A stretch of 64,000 bases of DNA, taken from Tritrichomonas musculus (Eukaryota > Parabasalia > Tritrichomonadida > Tritrichomonadidae). The stretch lies in contig JAPFFF010000003.1 in assembly GCA_039105265.1 (NCBI GenBank), positions 620,001-684,000 on the forward strand. Reading direction: 5' to 3'. Positions 28,474 to 37,322 of the stretch are shown piece after piece. The notes beneath the pieces are model-generated. The model saw only the letters and a list, made by a program, of their open reading frames with translations, was not told the origin of the DNA and did not search any database. How positions within the stretch are numbered: the first letter of the stretch is position 1; the number at the start of each line of letters is the position of its first letter. Position numbers and translations under genes: made by a program.

Positions 28474-29910
28474 CTATGTTCGCGAGGAAGAATTAATAAT
28501 GTTGACAATTTCATCAATTAGATTGGTATCGTATGTGTCATCGCCATTTGTCAAAGAAGACAATTCTTCAACAAAACCGATTTGAACTAAGTAATTATTA
28601 AGAGACATATCTTTTTTTTGGTTGAACAAATTCAAAAGTCTTTTCATTGATCGAATAAAATCTAGCAAATCGTCAAATGATAAAGAGTAAATAAATTGAT
28701 TAATAAATTCAAATATAAACATATGTTCTTTAAAAAATTGATAGTTTGGAAACTTTATTAGTGATATTAAATATTGAAATGATAAGCGTTTTATAATAAA
28801 TGAAGAATCGGTTATTAATAATTTAATTGAATCGTTTGTAGCTTGTAATTGAATTAGCATATTTTGTTCATTAGAATCTGATAATTGAGAAAGATCCAAT
28901 AAAATTTGTAACGCTTTGATTTGAAAATGGTCACATCTTAGCATTTGCTTATGCAGCAAATCAGGAATAAAATTGACAATTTGAAAAAAATGATTTTTAT
29001 CATCATATTTTATAACAAGATGAATAAGATTTAATAAATCGATTTGGACTATTTCTGGGTGTATCTGATCAGGTGGTCCTCCTTTAATTTCATTTGTTGA
29101 TGGATTGTTGTTTGCATTTTCATCGTTTAATAAAATTGATATTATATCAGAAAAAATGTTTTCTTCAAAAAATAAATCAACAGTTATCTTCGGACAAATT
29201 TTCAGCGCTTTGATAGCTCCGCAAACTGCAAAGTAAGAAATATTTATTTGGGGGCATTTAATGTTATATAGTAACTGTGTTATTGAATTTTCCAATTGGG
29301 GAAGTTTTATAATTAAATCATAATTAAAGAATGCGCCAATTAATAATAAGCAATTAGAAATTAGTGAAGTATCAAATTGATCTCTTTCTTCTTCGTTTAT
29401 ATTATGAGCAGCATCTGAAAAAATAAGAGATATCACGTCAAAAGGAGTTTCGATACATGGTGACTTAAGAAAAAAATTGTAAAAAAGCCTATTAGAAATG
29501 AATTTTCCGAAAAAGCAAATAAGTAAATAAATGTTTTGAGGAATATCAAAAAAAGAAAGTCTTGCTTTTGTAATTAAAGGTTGAAATATAAATTCAAAAT
29601 CAAGCAAATTTTGGATATCAAATACAGGATTATCAAATACAAACTTTAAGAAATCAAGAAGTATTTCAAAAAACTGAGGAGGGCATTCATTAATCAATTG
29701 GTTTATACTTTGAATGTTATAAATATCTTTCAAATTACTGATAGCCAAAGCAATATGTTGTATAAATGGAATTTGATTTGTTTCATTGTTATTTAAAAAA
29801 TGGATATGAAATGATTGAACCCAATTTTCATTTTGATCATTTTCATTTAAAGTTTCATCAGAAAACGCGGTCTGAGAAAGTTTTTCAGTTTCTTTATAAA
29901 GGTATAGCAA
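28474..29910 (-). CDS. ARM/HEAT-like hypothetical protein with disturbed start
   Basis: This 478-codon open frame encodes a Leu/Ile/Phe-rich helical protein with solenoid-like helices (FFEILLDFLKFVF, NIYLLICFFGKFI, NCLLLIGAFFNY, VIKYDDKNHFFQIVNFIPDLL, FDDLLDFIRSMKRLL). The pattern resembles armadillo-like hypothetical families common in trichomonads; I cannot name the function. The frame has no ATG near its start: it opens after a stop at 29948-29946, the first start-like codon is TTG at 29910, and the first ATG comes about 330 codons in. An ATG at 29977 in the next frame leads into it if one base is lost from the run of five T (plus-strand A at 29937-29941). The gene is therefore frameshifted, misassembled, or starts in an unrecognised way. 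Confidence 0.6.
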   Translation of the reverse strand: MLYLYKETEKLSQTAFSDETLNENDQNENWVQSFHIHFLNNNETNQIPFIQHIALAISNLKDIYNIQSINQLINECPPQFFEILLDFLKFVFDNPVFDIQNLLDFEFIFQPLITKARLSFFDIPQNIYLLICFFGKFISNRLFYNFFLKSPCIETPFDVISLIFSDAAHNINEEERDQFDTSLISNCLLLIGAFFNYDLIIKLPQLENSITQLLYNIKCPQINISYFAVCGAIKALKICPKITVDLFFEENIFSDIISILLNDENANNNPSTNEIKGGPPDQIHPEIVQIDLLNLIHLVIKYDDKNHFFQIVNFIPDLLHKQMLRCDHFQIKALQILLDLSQLSDSNEQNMLIQLQATNDSIKLLITDSSFIIKRLSFQYLISLIKFPNYQFFKEHMFIFEFINQFIYSLSFDDLLDFIRSMKRLLNLFNQKKDMSLNNYLVQIGFVEELSSLTNGDDTYDTNLIDEIVNIINSSSRT

Positions 29911-30040
29911 TTTAAAAGCAAAATTATGTACTGATGAAAAATATTAATTTGAATAAGAATTTGAATAGTTTACGCATAGAAAATATAATATATAATATTT
30001 ATTAAAATAAACACACACATATTAACAATAATTAAAAAAA

Positions 30041-33000
30041 TTAATTCTTAATATTAATTGAATCACGATTTCTGTGAGATGACATACTTGATGTAAAAAG
30101 ATTATTATTCTGATGTTGGTTATCATCATTATTATTATTATTATTTAATCTAACATATAATATATTAAAACTGCCTTCTTCTTCATCTTTAAAATCAATC
30201 AATTCTGATATCGTATCGTCATCCTGCATTTCATGTAAATTGTTAGTGTAATCTGAAGTTTCCAAATAGAAGGATATATCATAAATTTCTGATTCATCGC
30301 AGTAAAAAGCATCCATTATTCTTCTCTTTACATTAGGGAACATTTCGCCCTCAAAAATTGGGAATAGACATTCAATCTGATATGGTTGCTCACTTTTTCT
30401 GATATATTTATTTTTATAATTTTTGAAAATCCGAAGAGTAGAAGCCGCTTCTTTTTCAATAATAAGTTGAATATTAAAATCGCCAGTTTCATTAGGAATT
30501 TCTTCGATTACAATTCTTCCGTTTAAATCACTCACTAAAGTATGTTCTTCTTCCAAAGTAATTTTATTTCGATAAAAAGTTGTAACTCTGTAATCAGTCC
30601 TTTTCTGACTAGAGCTTCTCTTGTAATTAATCAAATCATTAACTGTGGCGTTTTCTGACATGAAAACATATTTGGCCGTTCTATTCCTAATGTAACCATC
30701 ACTATTATAATAACAATACCGATCTAATGAAGTAAATGCTTCGTATGACATAGTTGGCGGAAATTTATAAACGCATAGATTGTTATCATTAGGATATGAA
30801 TAACGGTTAACTAATAGTGAACTCTCAAGTGTTTCGTTATTGTGAGTAATTTTCAATGGTCTTCTGGATTGCTTTCTATAAAAGACAATCAAAGGAGAGT
30901 TTTTTATTTTAAATAGCCTTTTGACAAATTTAATGAATCTGTTATTTGTTATTTTAGCTGGTATTTTAATATAATATTCTGATTCATCTAATTTGATCTT
31001 CATATCAATTTGTTTTTGATAATATGAAAAGAAATCTCTAAAAGAATCTGGCAAATATCTTTCTAGATAATTAAATTGATTTTCTTCTTCTTCCTCTTCT
31101 TCTTCATTCTCGATGTTTTGGATGATTTGGGAATCTTTTCTCTGAATAGAAGCTGGAATTGCATTGTTGGTCTCAATAACTATGATAGCTCCATTTCCAA
31201 GTTCATCTAAACGCTTGTCTTCTTCAATAATTGAGCATCTCGAGTTTGTAACTTCATATAAGCATGTTGGTTGAACTTTTAGAACTCTTCTGCATTTATT
31301 GCAAATTCGTCTAGCTCTCCAGTGGGATTTAACACGATCAGCTCGCCAGAAACGTACTGGATACTTGTGGCTTCGTTTTGAGTAAAGTAAGTAAAAAACA
31401 AGAATAATCTTGTTTTTATCGTAAATACGAGTTTCATATTCTTCTTCTTCTTCCTCATTCTTTTCTTCTTCCTCCTCTTCTTCTTCTTCTTCGCTATATT
31501 CATCGCCACTTCCATATTTGTAATTGGCGTTATTGTCAAATTCGTTTACATCGTTTTCATCATCTTCGTCTTCTTTTCCATCTTCAACAGTAACAGAATT
31601 AGTATTATTATTTAAGTTTTCTTTTTCATCTCCATAAATATTATTATTGCTTTCTGATTCATTTTCATAGTTATTGGCATCGTTTTCATTTTGATAATTA
31701 TTTTGAATATTATTGTTAATTATATAGACATTATTTTGATCTTGATGTTCATAATAATTATGGTTTTGATATTCATTTTGGTTTTCTTCATTATTTATAG
31801 TACTGTTATCAATGTTGGTATTATAAATAATGTTTTGATTGTTATTACCATCTCCGATATCATTTTCTTCATCATTGTTGATTTCATTTTCGTTGTTACT
31901 GTTTTCGGCACTTGAATGATTTTGATTGTGATGGTGGTGATTACGAACTTTATTATGCTTAATGACTCGATTTTCTTTGAAATTTGAGTAAATATAAATA
32001 AATTTGCAATAGAAAGATTGCAAAGAGCAGTTCGCATTCTTGTTGATTTCATCTATTGGTTCCATAGAATCAACTTTGTAGATAATAAATTTTCTAAGTT
32101 CTAGTAATTTGTCCACTTTTTGATAGAGAACATAAGGAAGGTCATCTTTCATTACCTTTACTGATAGAAGGTCCTTTTTATTCAATTTAAATGAAAAGTT
32201 CAATTTAAGAATATTTTTTCTCACATCTTCATTTCTGAACAATTTGAGAGAGAGGGTATTTTCTTTAATCGACTGTTCTTTCTTTTGTTGTTCAATATCA
32301 TACTTTTTCTGGTTGGCATATTCAAAAGCGGATTTCGGGATTTCAGAATCACTCACTTCTTCATAGAATTTGTCAATGCAGCTTCTTCTGATGTAAATTA
32401 GCATGTAAGCAGAAAATGATTTTTCGAATGAATAATTATTCAATGAACTCATTGAGTTAAATGAAGAAAAGCCACCATAATTGGCTTCAATAGCCTCTTC
32501 TTTTGTAACTTCATTAACTGTTGAATCATTGAAAGAATACCATCGATCTTCATTACCAGATGGTCTTAAGAAGGCAAAATAATGGCCACTGTACGATCCA
32601 CCACTATGAACTAAAACTCCAAAAAGGTCAAATATTTGGCATTCATCTGGGTCAGCATCTTTTGACATAAACTGTGATAAGTCAATCGTTTCAGGGAACT
32701 CAAACCTTGAATTAATCTTCTTCATGTTTTGGGTATCTGGGTCATACTCAAATCGCCTAAGATGAAGGTACAAAACGTGAGGAAATTGAACAAATTCAAC
32801 ACTTTTTGTGATCTCTTGTTTACCATTCTTTTCTGTGTCGTAATCGCTAATTGTTTCTGGTTCAATGTATTTTTTAAATGATTCTTCAAGTGAGTTTGTA
32901 TCTTTGACTATCATTGAAAGATCATAAAATGATTCAGTGTTAGATTTCTCAAAATCATTGGTTTTCAATCTGATTTCACTCTTCATAGTACCCCTAAACA

Positions 33001-34252
33001 AGTACGGAATTGCATTTTTTAAATTTTCTTGTTTTTTCATCTTTGTTTCAAGATTATCGAGAATAACTCGACAAAATTCCTGCACATCATGTTGCATATA
33101 AGTATCTTGAGTTGACCATCCAAATGAATTTGTCAATTCTTTCGTTGGAACAGCAGGCTGAATTCGAAGTTGCATCATTGCAAAAAGACGTTGTAAATTG
33201 AGTGGTATATTTTCATTATCAGAAGCAGCTTCAGAATAGTCCATTTGATAGATAAATCGACGAAAAATTGGAAGATGATATAGTGCTTGAAGCATTGAAT
33301 TCATGTAGCATGTCGCTCCTTGATTTTGAAGGCCTGTGTATTCGTTTTCATTGGTTGGTCGGTATCTATATGTTGGGAAATTGTGCATGATGCTTGGTCG
33401 TTTGAAAGAAATTGATGAAATTGAGTAATTAGTTTTTTGGTTTTCTTTCTCATCATCTGAATCTTTATATATTTCATCATCTGTAGAATTGAATGGACTT
33501 GTTTTTTCTTTATCATTTCCATTGATTGAAAGTGTTTTAAATTGAGGTTCATTATTTTCAAAATTTTCAATTCCTGGGGGTGATGCTGGTGGAGTGGAAA
33601 CATCTGGGCAAAAAGGAGTTGTTTGTGGAGAGTTTTCTTCTGTTGAAACATTTGATGGTGTATGAGACTCTAATAGATTTGAATCGCTTAACCCACTTCG
33701 ACGAAGTTCTGGTATTGTTTTAAGTGATAAAAAATTAACTTCTCGGTTTTCTTTTTGAGTAGCACTATAATCATTTCTTTCATTTTGATTGGGTTGAAAC
33801 GTTTGATGATATGGTTCTGTATTATCAAAGCTATTTTGATTCTCTGTAAATGATTGCCCCTGATTTAAATTTGAAAATAAAAAATTATTCATTGGATTTT
33901 GTTCAGGGATAGAACTATTATATATATTTGAATAATTATCATTAGAATTAAGGTTATTTGAATAATTATTTTGATCATTAGAAATTTTATCATTGTCATC
34001 TTCGATTAACTCAACTACTACCGTAGGTGTCAAAGGTTTTGATCGAATTTGTTCTGTTATTGAATTTTGGCTCTGAATTTGTGGTAACCCGTCATTTAAA
34101 CTCGGCAATTGTATATTAATTTGCATATTCTGATTTGATTCTGAGGAGTTTATATTATTTTGAATTATTTCTGTATCTTGTGTTGATTTATCATTAAAAT
34201 TTTGTTTTTCTGAAGCCTCTTTAGAAACTATACTTGTTGAAGGTATTTCCAT
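30041..34252 (-). CDS. Ubiquitin carboxyl-terminal hydrolase, USP7 (HAUSP)-like
   Basis: In this 1403-residue protein a disordered Asn/Ser/Gln-rich N-terminus (1-300) replaces the MATH/TRAF domain of animal USP7. The catalytic domain spans about 303-640 with Cys315 in TGLQNQGATCYMNSMLQALY, the USP7-typical SFGWSTQDTYMQHDVQEFCRVILDN, His557 in GGSYSGHYFAFLRP and Asn575/Asp576 in WYSFND. C-terminal ubiquitin-like modules follow (VFYLLYSKRSHKYPVRFW, RFIKFVKRLFKI, PLIVFYRK), as in USP7, separated by Asn/Glu-rich inserts. USP7 removes ubiquitin from nuclear proteins and histone-linked regulators. All catalytic residues are present. The low-complexity inserts make it longer than human USP7 (1102). 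Confidence 0.9.
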   Translation of the reverse strand: MEIPSTSIVSKEASEKQNFNDKSTQDTEIIQNNINSSESNQNMQINIQLPSLNDGLPQIQSQNSITEQIRSKPLTPTVVVELIEDDNDKISNDQNNYSNNLNSNDNYSNIYNSSIPEQNPMNNFLFSNLNQGQSFTENQNSFDNTEPYHQTFQPNQNERNDYSATQKENREVNFLSLKTIPELRRSGLSDSNLLESHTPSNVSTEENSPQTTPFCPDVSTPPASPPGIENFENNEPQFKTLSINGNDKEKTSPFNSTDDEIYKDSDDEKENQKTNYSISSISFKRPSIMHNFPTYRYRPTNENEYTGLQNQGATCYMNSMLQALYHLPIFRRFIYQMDYSEAASDNENIPLNLQRLFAMMQLRIQPAVPTKELTNSFGWSTQDTYMQHDVQEFCRVILDNLETKMKKQENLKNAIPYLFRGTMKSEIRLKTNDFEKSNTESFYDLSMIVKDTNSLEESFKKYIEPETISDYDTEKNGKQEITKSVEFVQFPHVLYLHLRRFEYDPDTQNMKKINSRFEFPETIDLSQFMSKDADPDECQIFDLFGVLVHSGGSYSGHYFAFLRPSGNEDRWYSFNDSTVNEVTKEEAIEANYGGFSSFNSMSSLNNYSFEKSFSAYMLIYIRRSCIDKFYEEVSDSEIPKSAFEYANQKKYDIEQQKKEQSIKENTLSLKLFRNEDVRKNILKLNFSFKLNKKDLLSVKVMKDDLPYVLYQKVDKLLELRKFIIYKVDSMEPIDEINKNANCSLQSFYCKFIYIYSNFKENRVIKHNKVRNHHHHNQNHSSAENSNNENEINNDEENDIGDGNNNQNIIYNTNIDNSTINNEENQNEYQNHNYYEHQDQNNVYIINNNIQNNYQNENDANNYENESESNNNIYGDEKENLNNNTNSVTVEDGKEDEDDENDVNEFDNNANYKYGSGDEYSEEEEEEEEEEKNEEEEEEYETRIYDKNKIILVFYLLYSKRSHKYPVRFWRADRVKSHWRARRICNKCRRVLKVQPTCLYEVTNSRCSIIEEDKRLDELGNGAIIVIETNNAIPASIQRKDSQIIQNIENEEEEEEEENQFNYLERYLPDSFRDFFSYYQKQIDMKIKLDESEYYIKIPAKITNNRFIKFVKRLFKIKNSPLIVFYRKQSRRPLKITHNNETLESSLLVNRYSYPNDNNLCVYKFPPTMSYEAFTSLDRYCYYNSDGYIRNRTAKYVFMSENATVNDLINYKRSSSQKRTDYRVTTFYRNKITLEEEHTLVSDLNGRIVIEEIPNETGDFNIQLIIEKEAASTLRIFKNYKNKYIRKSEQPYQIECLFPIFEGEMFPNVKRRIMDAFYCDESEIYDISFYLETSDYTNNLHEMQDDDTISELIDFKDEEEGSFNILYVRLNNNNNNDDNQHQNNNLFTSSMSSHRNRDSINIKN

Positions 34253-34536
34253 TAAATCAAATAAATCCTTGTGCGGCTTCTTATTAATAATTATGAAAAG
34301 GTAAATTCAAAACAGGCGAAATTTTCACCTAAAGCACCGTTTTTAATTCAATTTTAGTGAAGTATATTGCACATTGGAGTTGCAATTAACTAAATTAAAA
34401 TAATTGATTCAAAATAAAGCGAAATAAGAAGGTTGATTGCAATCGTTTTTATATCCAAACAAAAAGCATATATAAGTGCTTTTAAAAAAAAAAAAATGAA
34501 TATAAAAGTTTTCACTATTTAAGTATAAAACACAAA

Positions 34537-35244
34537 TTATTTCTTTTCTTCATTTACCTTTTTAGGTAAAGTAAGTTTAAAATATTTCACAATGTTAGGA
34601 TAATTCATTATTTTTCCTTCTAAAAGAGCAGGATTAATTCTATTGATTTCTTTTCCTCCCTTAAAATGAATTATTGTTGGAATCTGTTTTAATGTTCCAT
34701 TTCTAGCAGATACTTTATATTTTTCTTCAATTTCAGGAGAACGACCTATATCAAACCGAGCAAATAAACGAGTGTTTGTAGTATATTTTTCTGAAATATT
34801 TAAAAAAATAGGAGTCACTGAGATACATAAATTTTCCCAAGTTGTATAGAATAATATAAAACATTCAGGAACTGTTTCTATATAAGGCTGAAGTAATTTT
34901 TCATTTAAAGTAGCAACACGTTGATTTACTTCAAAAAACGGTGGTTCAATACCAAAATGAATTATAATAGCTGCGAATCCAAAGCATATTGCCCAAGTTA
35001 TGTTAAATTGAAACATTAATCCGCACATTATGATATGTGCTAATTTGAGCGCAAATATTAAATATCCAAGCCAAGATTCAACGCGAATCAAACGTATTAA
35101 TAATATGAAACCATAAACGCCTAAACTTTTAAACTCTAAGTCTTTTATTGTTGCTAATTCAGATTCATCGTTAATAAGGAGTCGAAAAATTACGTAAACT
35201 GATGTAAGTAATGTTTGAATTACAAGGTAAGGAAACTGTTTCAT
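34537..35244 (-). CDS. TMX2: Thioredoxin-related transmembrane protein 2 (TMX2)-like
   Basis: The frame is open to 35283, where the first start-like codon is TTG. The first ATG is at 35244, giving 235 residues. Several hydrophobic segments in the N-terminal half (YLVIQTLLTSVYVIF, YGFILLIRLIRV, YLIFALKLAHIIMCGLMF, AICFGFAAIIIHFG) are followed by a thioredoxin-like domain. That domain has ECFILFYTTWENLCISVTPIF, FARFDIGRSPEIEEKYKVS and the cis-proline segment QIPTIIHFKGGKEI. This closely follows TMX2 (VDIGRYPEVSEKYKVS and LPTIILFQGGKE). The CxxC redox motif is lacking (W-E-N-L at its place), as TMX2 departs from canonical thioredoxins. It is an ER or mitochondrial-contact membrane protein. Confidence 0.85.
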   Translation of the reverse strand: MKQFPYLVIQTLLTSVYVIFRLLINDESELATIKDLEFKSLGVYGFILLIRLIRVESWLGYLIFALKLAHIIMCGLMFQFNITWAICFGFAAIIIHFGIEPPFFEVNQRVATLNEKLLQPYIETVPECFILFYTTWENLCISVTPIFLNISEKYTTNTRLFARFDIGRSPEIEEKYKVSARNGTLKQIPTIIHFKGGKEINRINPALLEGKIMNYPNIVKYFKLTLPKKVNEEKK

Positions 35245-35304
35245 ATATAAATGATCGGAATCATTGAAATTAACATTTTTCAATAACTTATTGAATTATT
35301 TGAA

Positions 35305-36090
35305 ATGAGCTCAGACTATAGTTCTGATGATTTTATAGTTGGTGAGCACGTTTTAAAGAAAGATTCGAATACCGAAGAAAGCGAGGATTATTATGAAGAA
35401 GAGGAAGAAAAAAGAAAAGAAAATATTAATCCAATTATTCAAAAAGAGTCAGAAGTATCAAAGAAAAAAGAAAAAAGCCTTCAAGCAAAAAATGCAAACA
35501 AGAAAGTTCAAGAATCTTATTCTTCTTCAGAGAGTGAAGATGAAGCATACGAAGTTGAAAAAATAGTTAATCATAGAATGAAAAATGGAAGACTTCAATA
35601 TTATCTCAAATGGGTTGGATATGAATCTTCTGAAAATACGTGGGAGTATGAGGATAACTTGGACAATTGTCCATTACTAATTAAAGAATATTGGGAAAAA
35701 AGAGGAAATGAAAAAATCAAAAAAAATGAATTAAAAATGTTTCAAAAAAAAGAATTAGAAATTCGAAAGAAAAAACTTAATGAAAAAGGAAAAATGCAGA
35801 CAATGAACAGAATTTATAAAAAAAAAGAAAATGAAATTAACCCAAGTATTATTAAAAAAACGCCAATATTTCACCAAATACCCTTTCCTAACTATGATAT
35901 TCCACGACCTAAATATAGTTTTCAATCTATCATGGGTTTTCAAATAAAAGATCAGAAATTGTATTATAATGTTTCATTAAATAATAATGATACCATTACA
36001 TTAACAAGTAATGAAATTCAAAAAGTAAATCCAAAAATTCTTTTGGATTATATTGAAAAGATATTTGTTTTTGATATTAATAGAGACTGA
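35305..36090 (+). CDS. HP1-like chromodomain protein
   Basis: The 261-residue product has an acidic/basic disordered N-terminus (1-79) and a chromodomain at 81-134 (YEVEKIVNHRMKNGRLQYYLKWVGY, NTWEYEDNL, IKEYW). The aromatic cage expected to bind methyl-lysine is present as Tyr82, Trp103 and Tyr106. The segment 185-258 (PFPNYDIPRPKYSFQSIMGF, KLYYNVSL, KVNPKILLDYIEKI) has the length and position of a chromoshadow domain and could mediate dimerisation, though similarity is weak. HP1 proteins bind H3K9-methylated nucleosomes and build heterochromatin. It is divergent from the TMX2-like gene, with 60 bases between the two ATGs. Confidence 0.85.
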   Translation: MSSDYSSDDFIVGEHVLKKDSNTEESEDYYEEEEEKRKENINPIIQKESEVSKKKEKSLQAKNANKKVQESYSSSESEDEAYEVEKIVNHRMKNGRLQYYLKWVGYESSENTWEYEDNLDNCPLLIKEYWEKRGNEKIKKNELKMFQKKELEIRKKKLNEKGKMQTMNRIYKKKENEINPSIIKKTPIFHQIPFPNYDIPRPKYSFQSIMGFQIKDQKLYYNVSLNNNDTITLTSNEIQKVNPKILLDYIEKIFVFDINRD

Positions 36091-36308
36091 ATAAACGCGT
36101 TAATTATGCATAAATTTATTTTTCAAAGTATCGTTCAATAATGCTGTGTATCATTAGTTTTGATTTTGCATGCATTTTCACTAACTTAGGGACACTTAGT
36201 GAGCATGAAGATAAAAATAAAGTTACAAAGTGAAAGAATATCTTATAAAAACTTTATATAACCATAATGTTTTATGATTTTAGTTATTTATTGATAAAAC
36301 GAATTTAT

Positions 36309-37322
36309 TTAAGCGAAATATTCAATAGTGAGGTCTTCTGGCTTAATGCTACTCTTTTCATCTTTATTAAATTCAACAAAATCAGGGCCTTGTGTTGTTG
36401 TAACTTTCATAAATGTAGCTTTGTTACCAGATTTATACATATAATTTGGAGCAGACCAAACAATGACTAAATTATGATCGTGGAACCATTGAAATCCATC
36501 ATTTGCAAGTTGATGAGATCTGGCGATAAAACCATGTCTAGGATCTTTGGTTACATCATCCATAAATTGATCACTTCTTTTGATTAATCCATTATTATAT
36601 AAAAATGAGAGTGTTTGATTTTTTCCAAAGATAAAACCGTTTCCTCTTCTATTTGGTACGAATTTTGAAACTTCATCTGGATCTGACCAAGTTAAATCAG
36701 CAATTGCTCCATTATCGAGTTCTTTTCTACGATAGAGAGTTGATATCTGTCCAATGTAATTAACTTTGGGACTTAATCCTCCATGAACGCAAAAGATTTT
36801 ATTGTCAATAACTGCTGCAATTGGAAGAAGATCAAATACATCATTTAAAAAGAACCATATACCAGAATGTCCATAAAGTTGCATACAATCGTTAAAAAGA
36901 CCGTATATTTGATTAATTTGACGAGATTCATGGTTACCACGTAAAATAAATATTTGATTAGGATATTTTATCTTCAAAAGAGCAAGAAAAACAAAGGTTT
37001 CAATAGAACAATAGCCACGATCTACATAATCGCCTAGGAATAAATATGTATTATTGAGCTTTTCTGGTTCTGAAGTTTCATTGATAAAATCGTCACCAGC
37101 TTTTGCGAATAGTTGAAAAAGATCAAGAAGTTGTCCATGTATATCGCCACAAACAGTTATTGGAGATTGAAGATAGTGAACGTTAGGTTCGAGAATTAAA
37201 ATATCCATTAAGCGTCGAAGAAGGTCATCGATGACTGGTTCTTGAAGATGTCTGTTTTCTTTCAACATTTTTGCGAGTTCTACTGGTCCTAATTCATCTA
37301 TATTTACTCTTACTTGAGTCAT
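36309..37322 (-). CDS. Ser/Thr protein phosphatase, PP2A/PP4/PP6 family catalytic subunit
   Basis: The 337-residue enzyme has all three metallophosphatase signatures: GDIHG (59-63), GDYVDRG (97-103) and RGNHE (128-132). It also has CVHGGLSP, the WSDPDE segment, ARSHQ and VWSAPNY with the metal ligands of the family. Sequence around YGLFNDCMQLYG and the end EYFA (compare DYFL or PYFL) place it with PP2A/PP4/PP6 rather than PP1. A short insertion (KRSDQFMDDVTKDPR, about residues 255-269) separates two catalytic motifs and is unusual. PP2A-type enzymes lose activity control if the C-terminal Tyr or Leu changes; here the Tyr is kept but the terminal Leu is Ala. The holoenzyme partners are unknown. 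Confidence 0.92.
   Translation of the reverse strand: MTQVRVNIDELGPVELAKMLKENRHLQEPVIDDLLRRLMDILILEPNVHYLQSPITVCGDIHGQLLDLFQLFAKAGDDFINETSEPEKLNNTYLFLGDYVDRGYCSIETFVFLALLKIKYPNQIFILRGNHESRQINQIYGLFNDCMQLYGHSGIWFFLNDVFDLLPIAAVIDNKIFCVHGGLSPKVNYIGQISTLYRRKELDNGAIADLTWSDPDEVSKFVPNRRGNGFIFGKNQTLSFLYNNGLIKRSDQFMDDVTKDPRHGFIARSHQLANDGFQWFHDHNLVIVWSAPNYMYKSGNKATFMKVTTTQGPDFVEFNKDEKSSIKPEDLTIEYFA

Noticed and set aside
35245-35283. 13-codon extension of the TMX2-like protein
   Set aside because: It would require a TTG start; the ATG at 35244 begins just before the first membrane segment.
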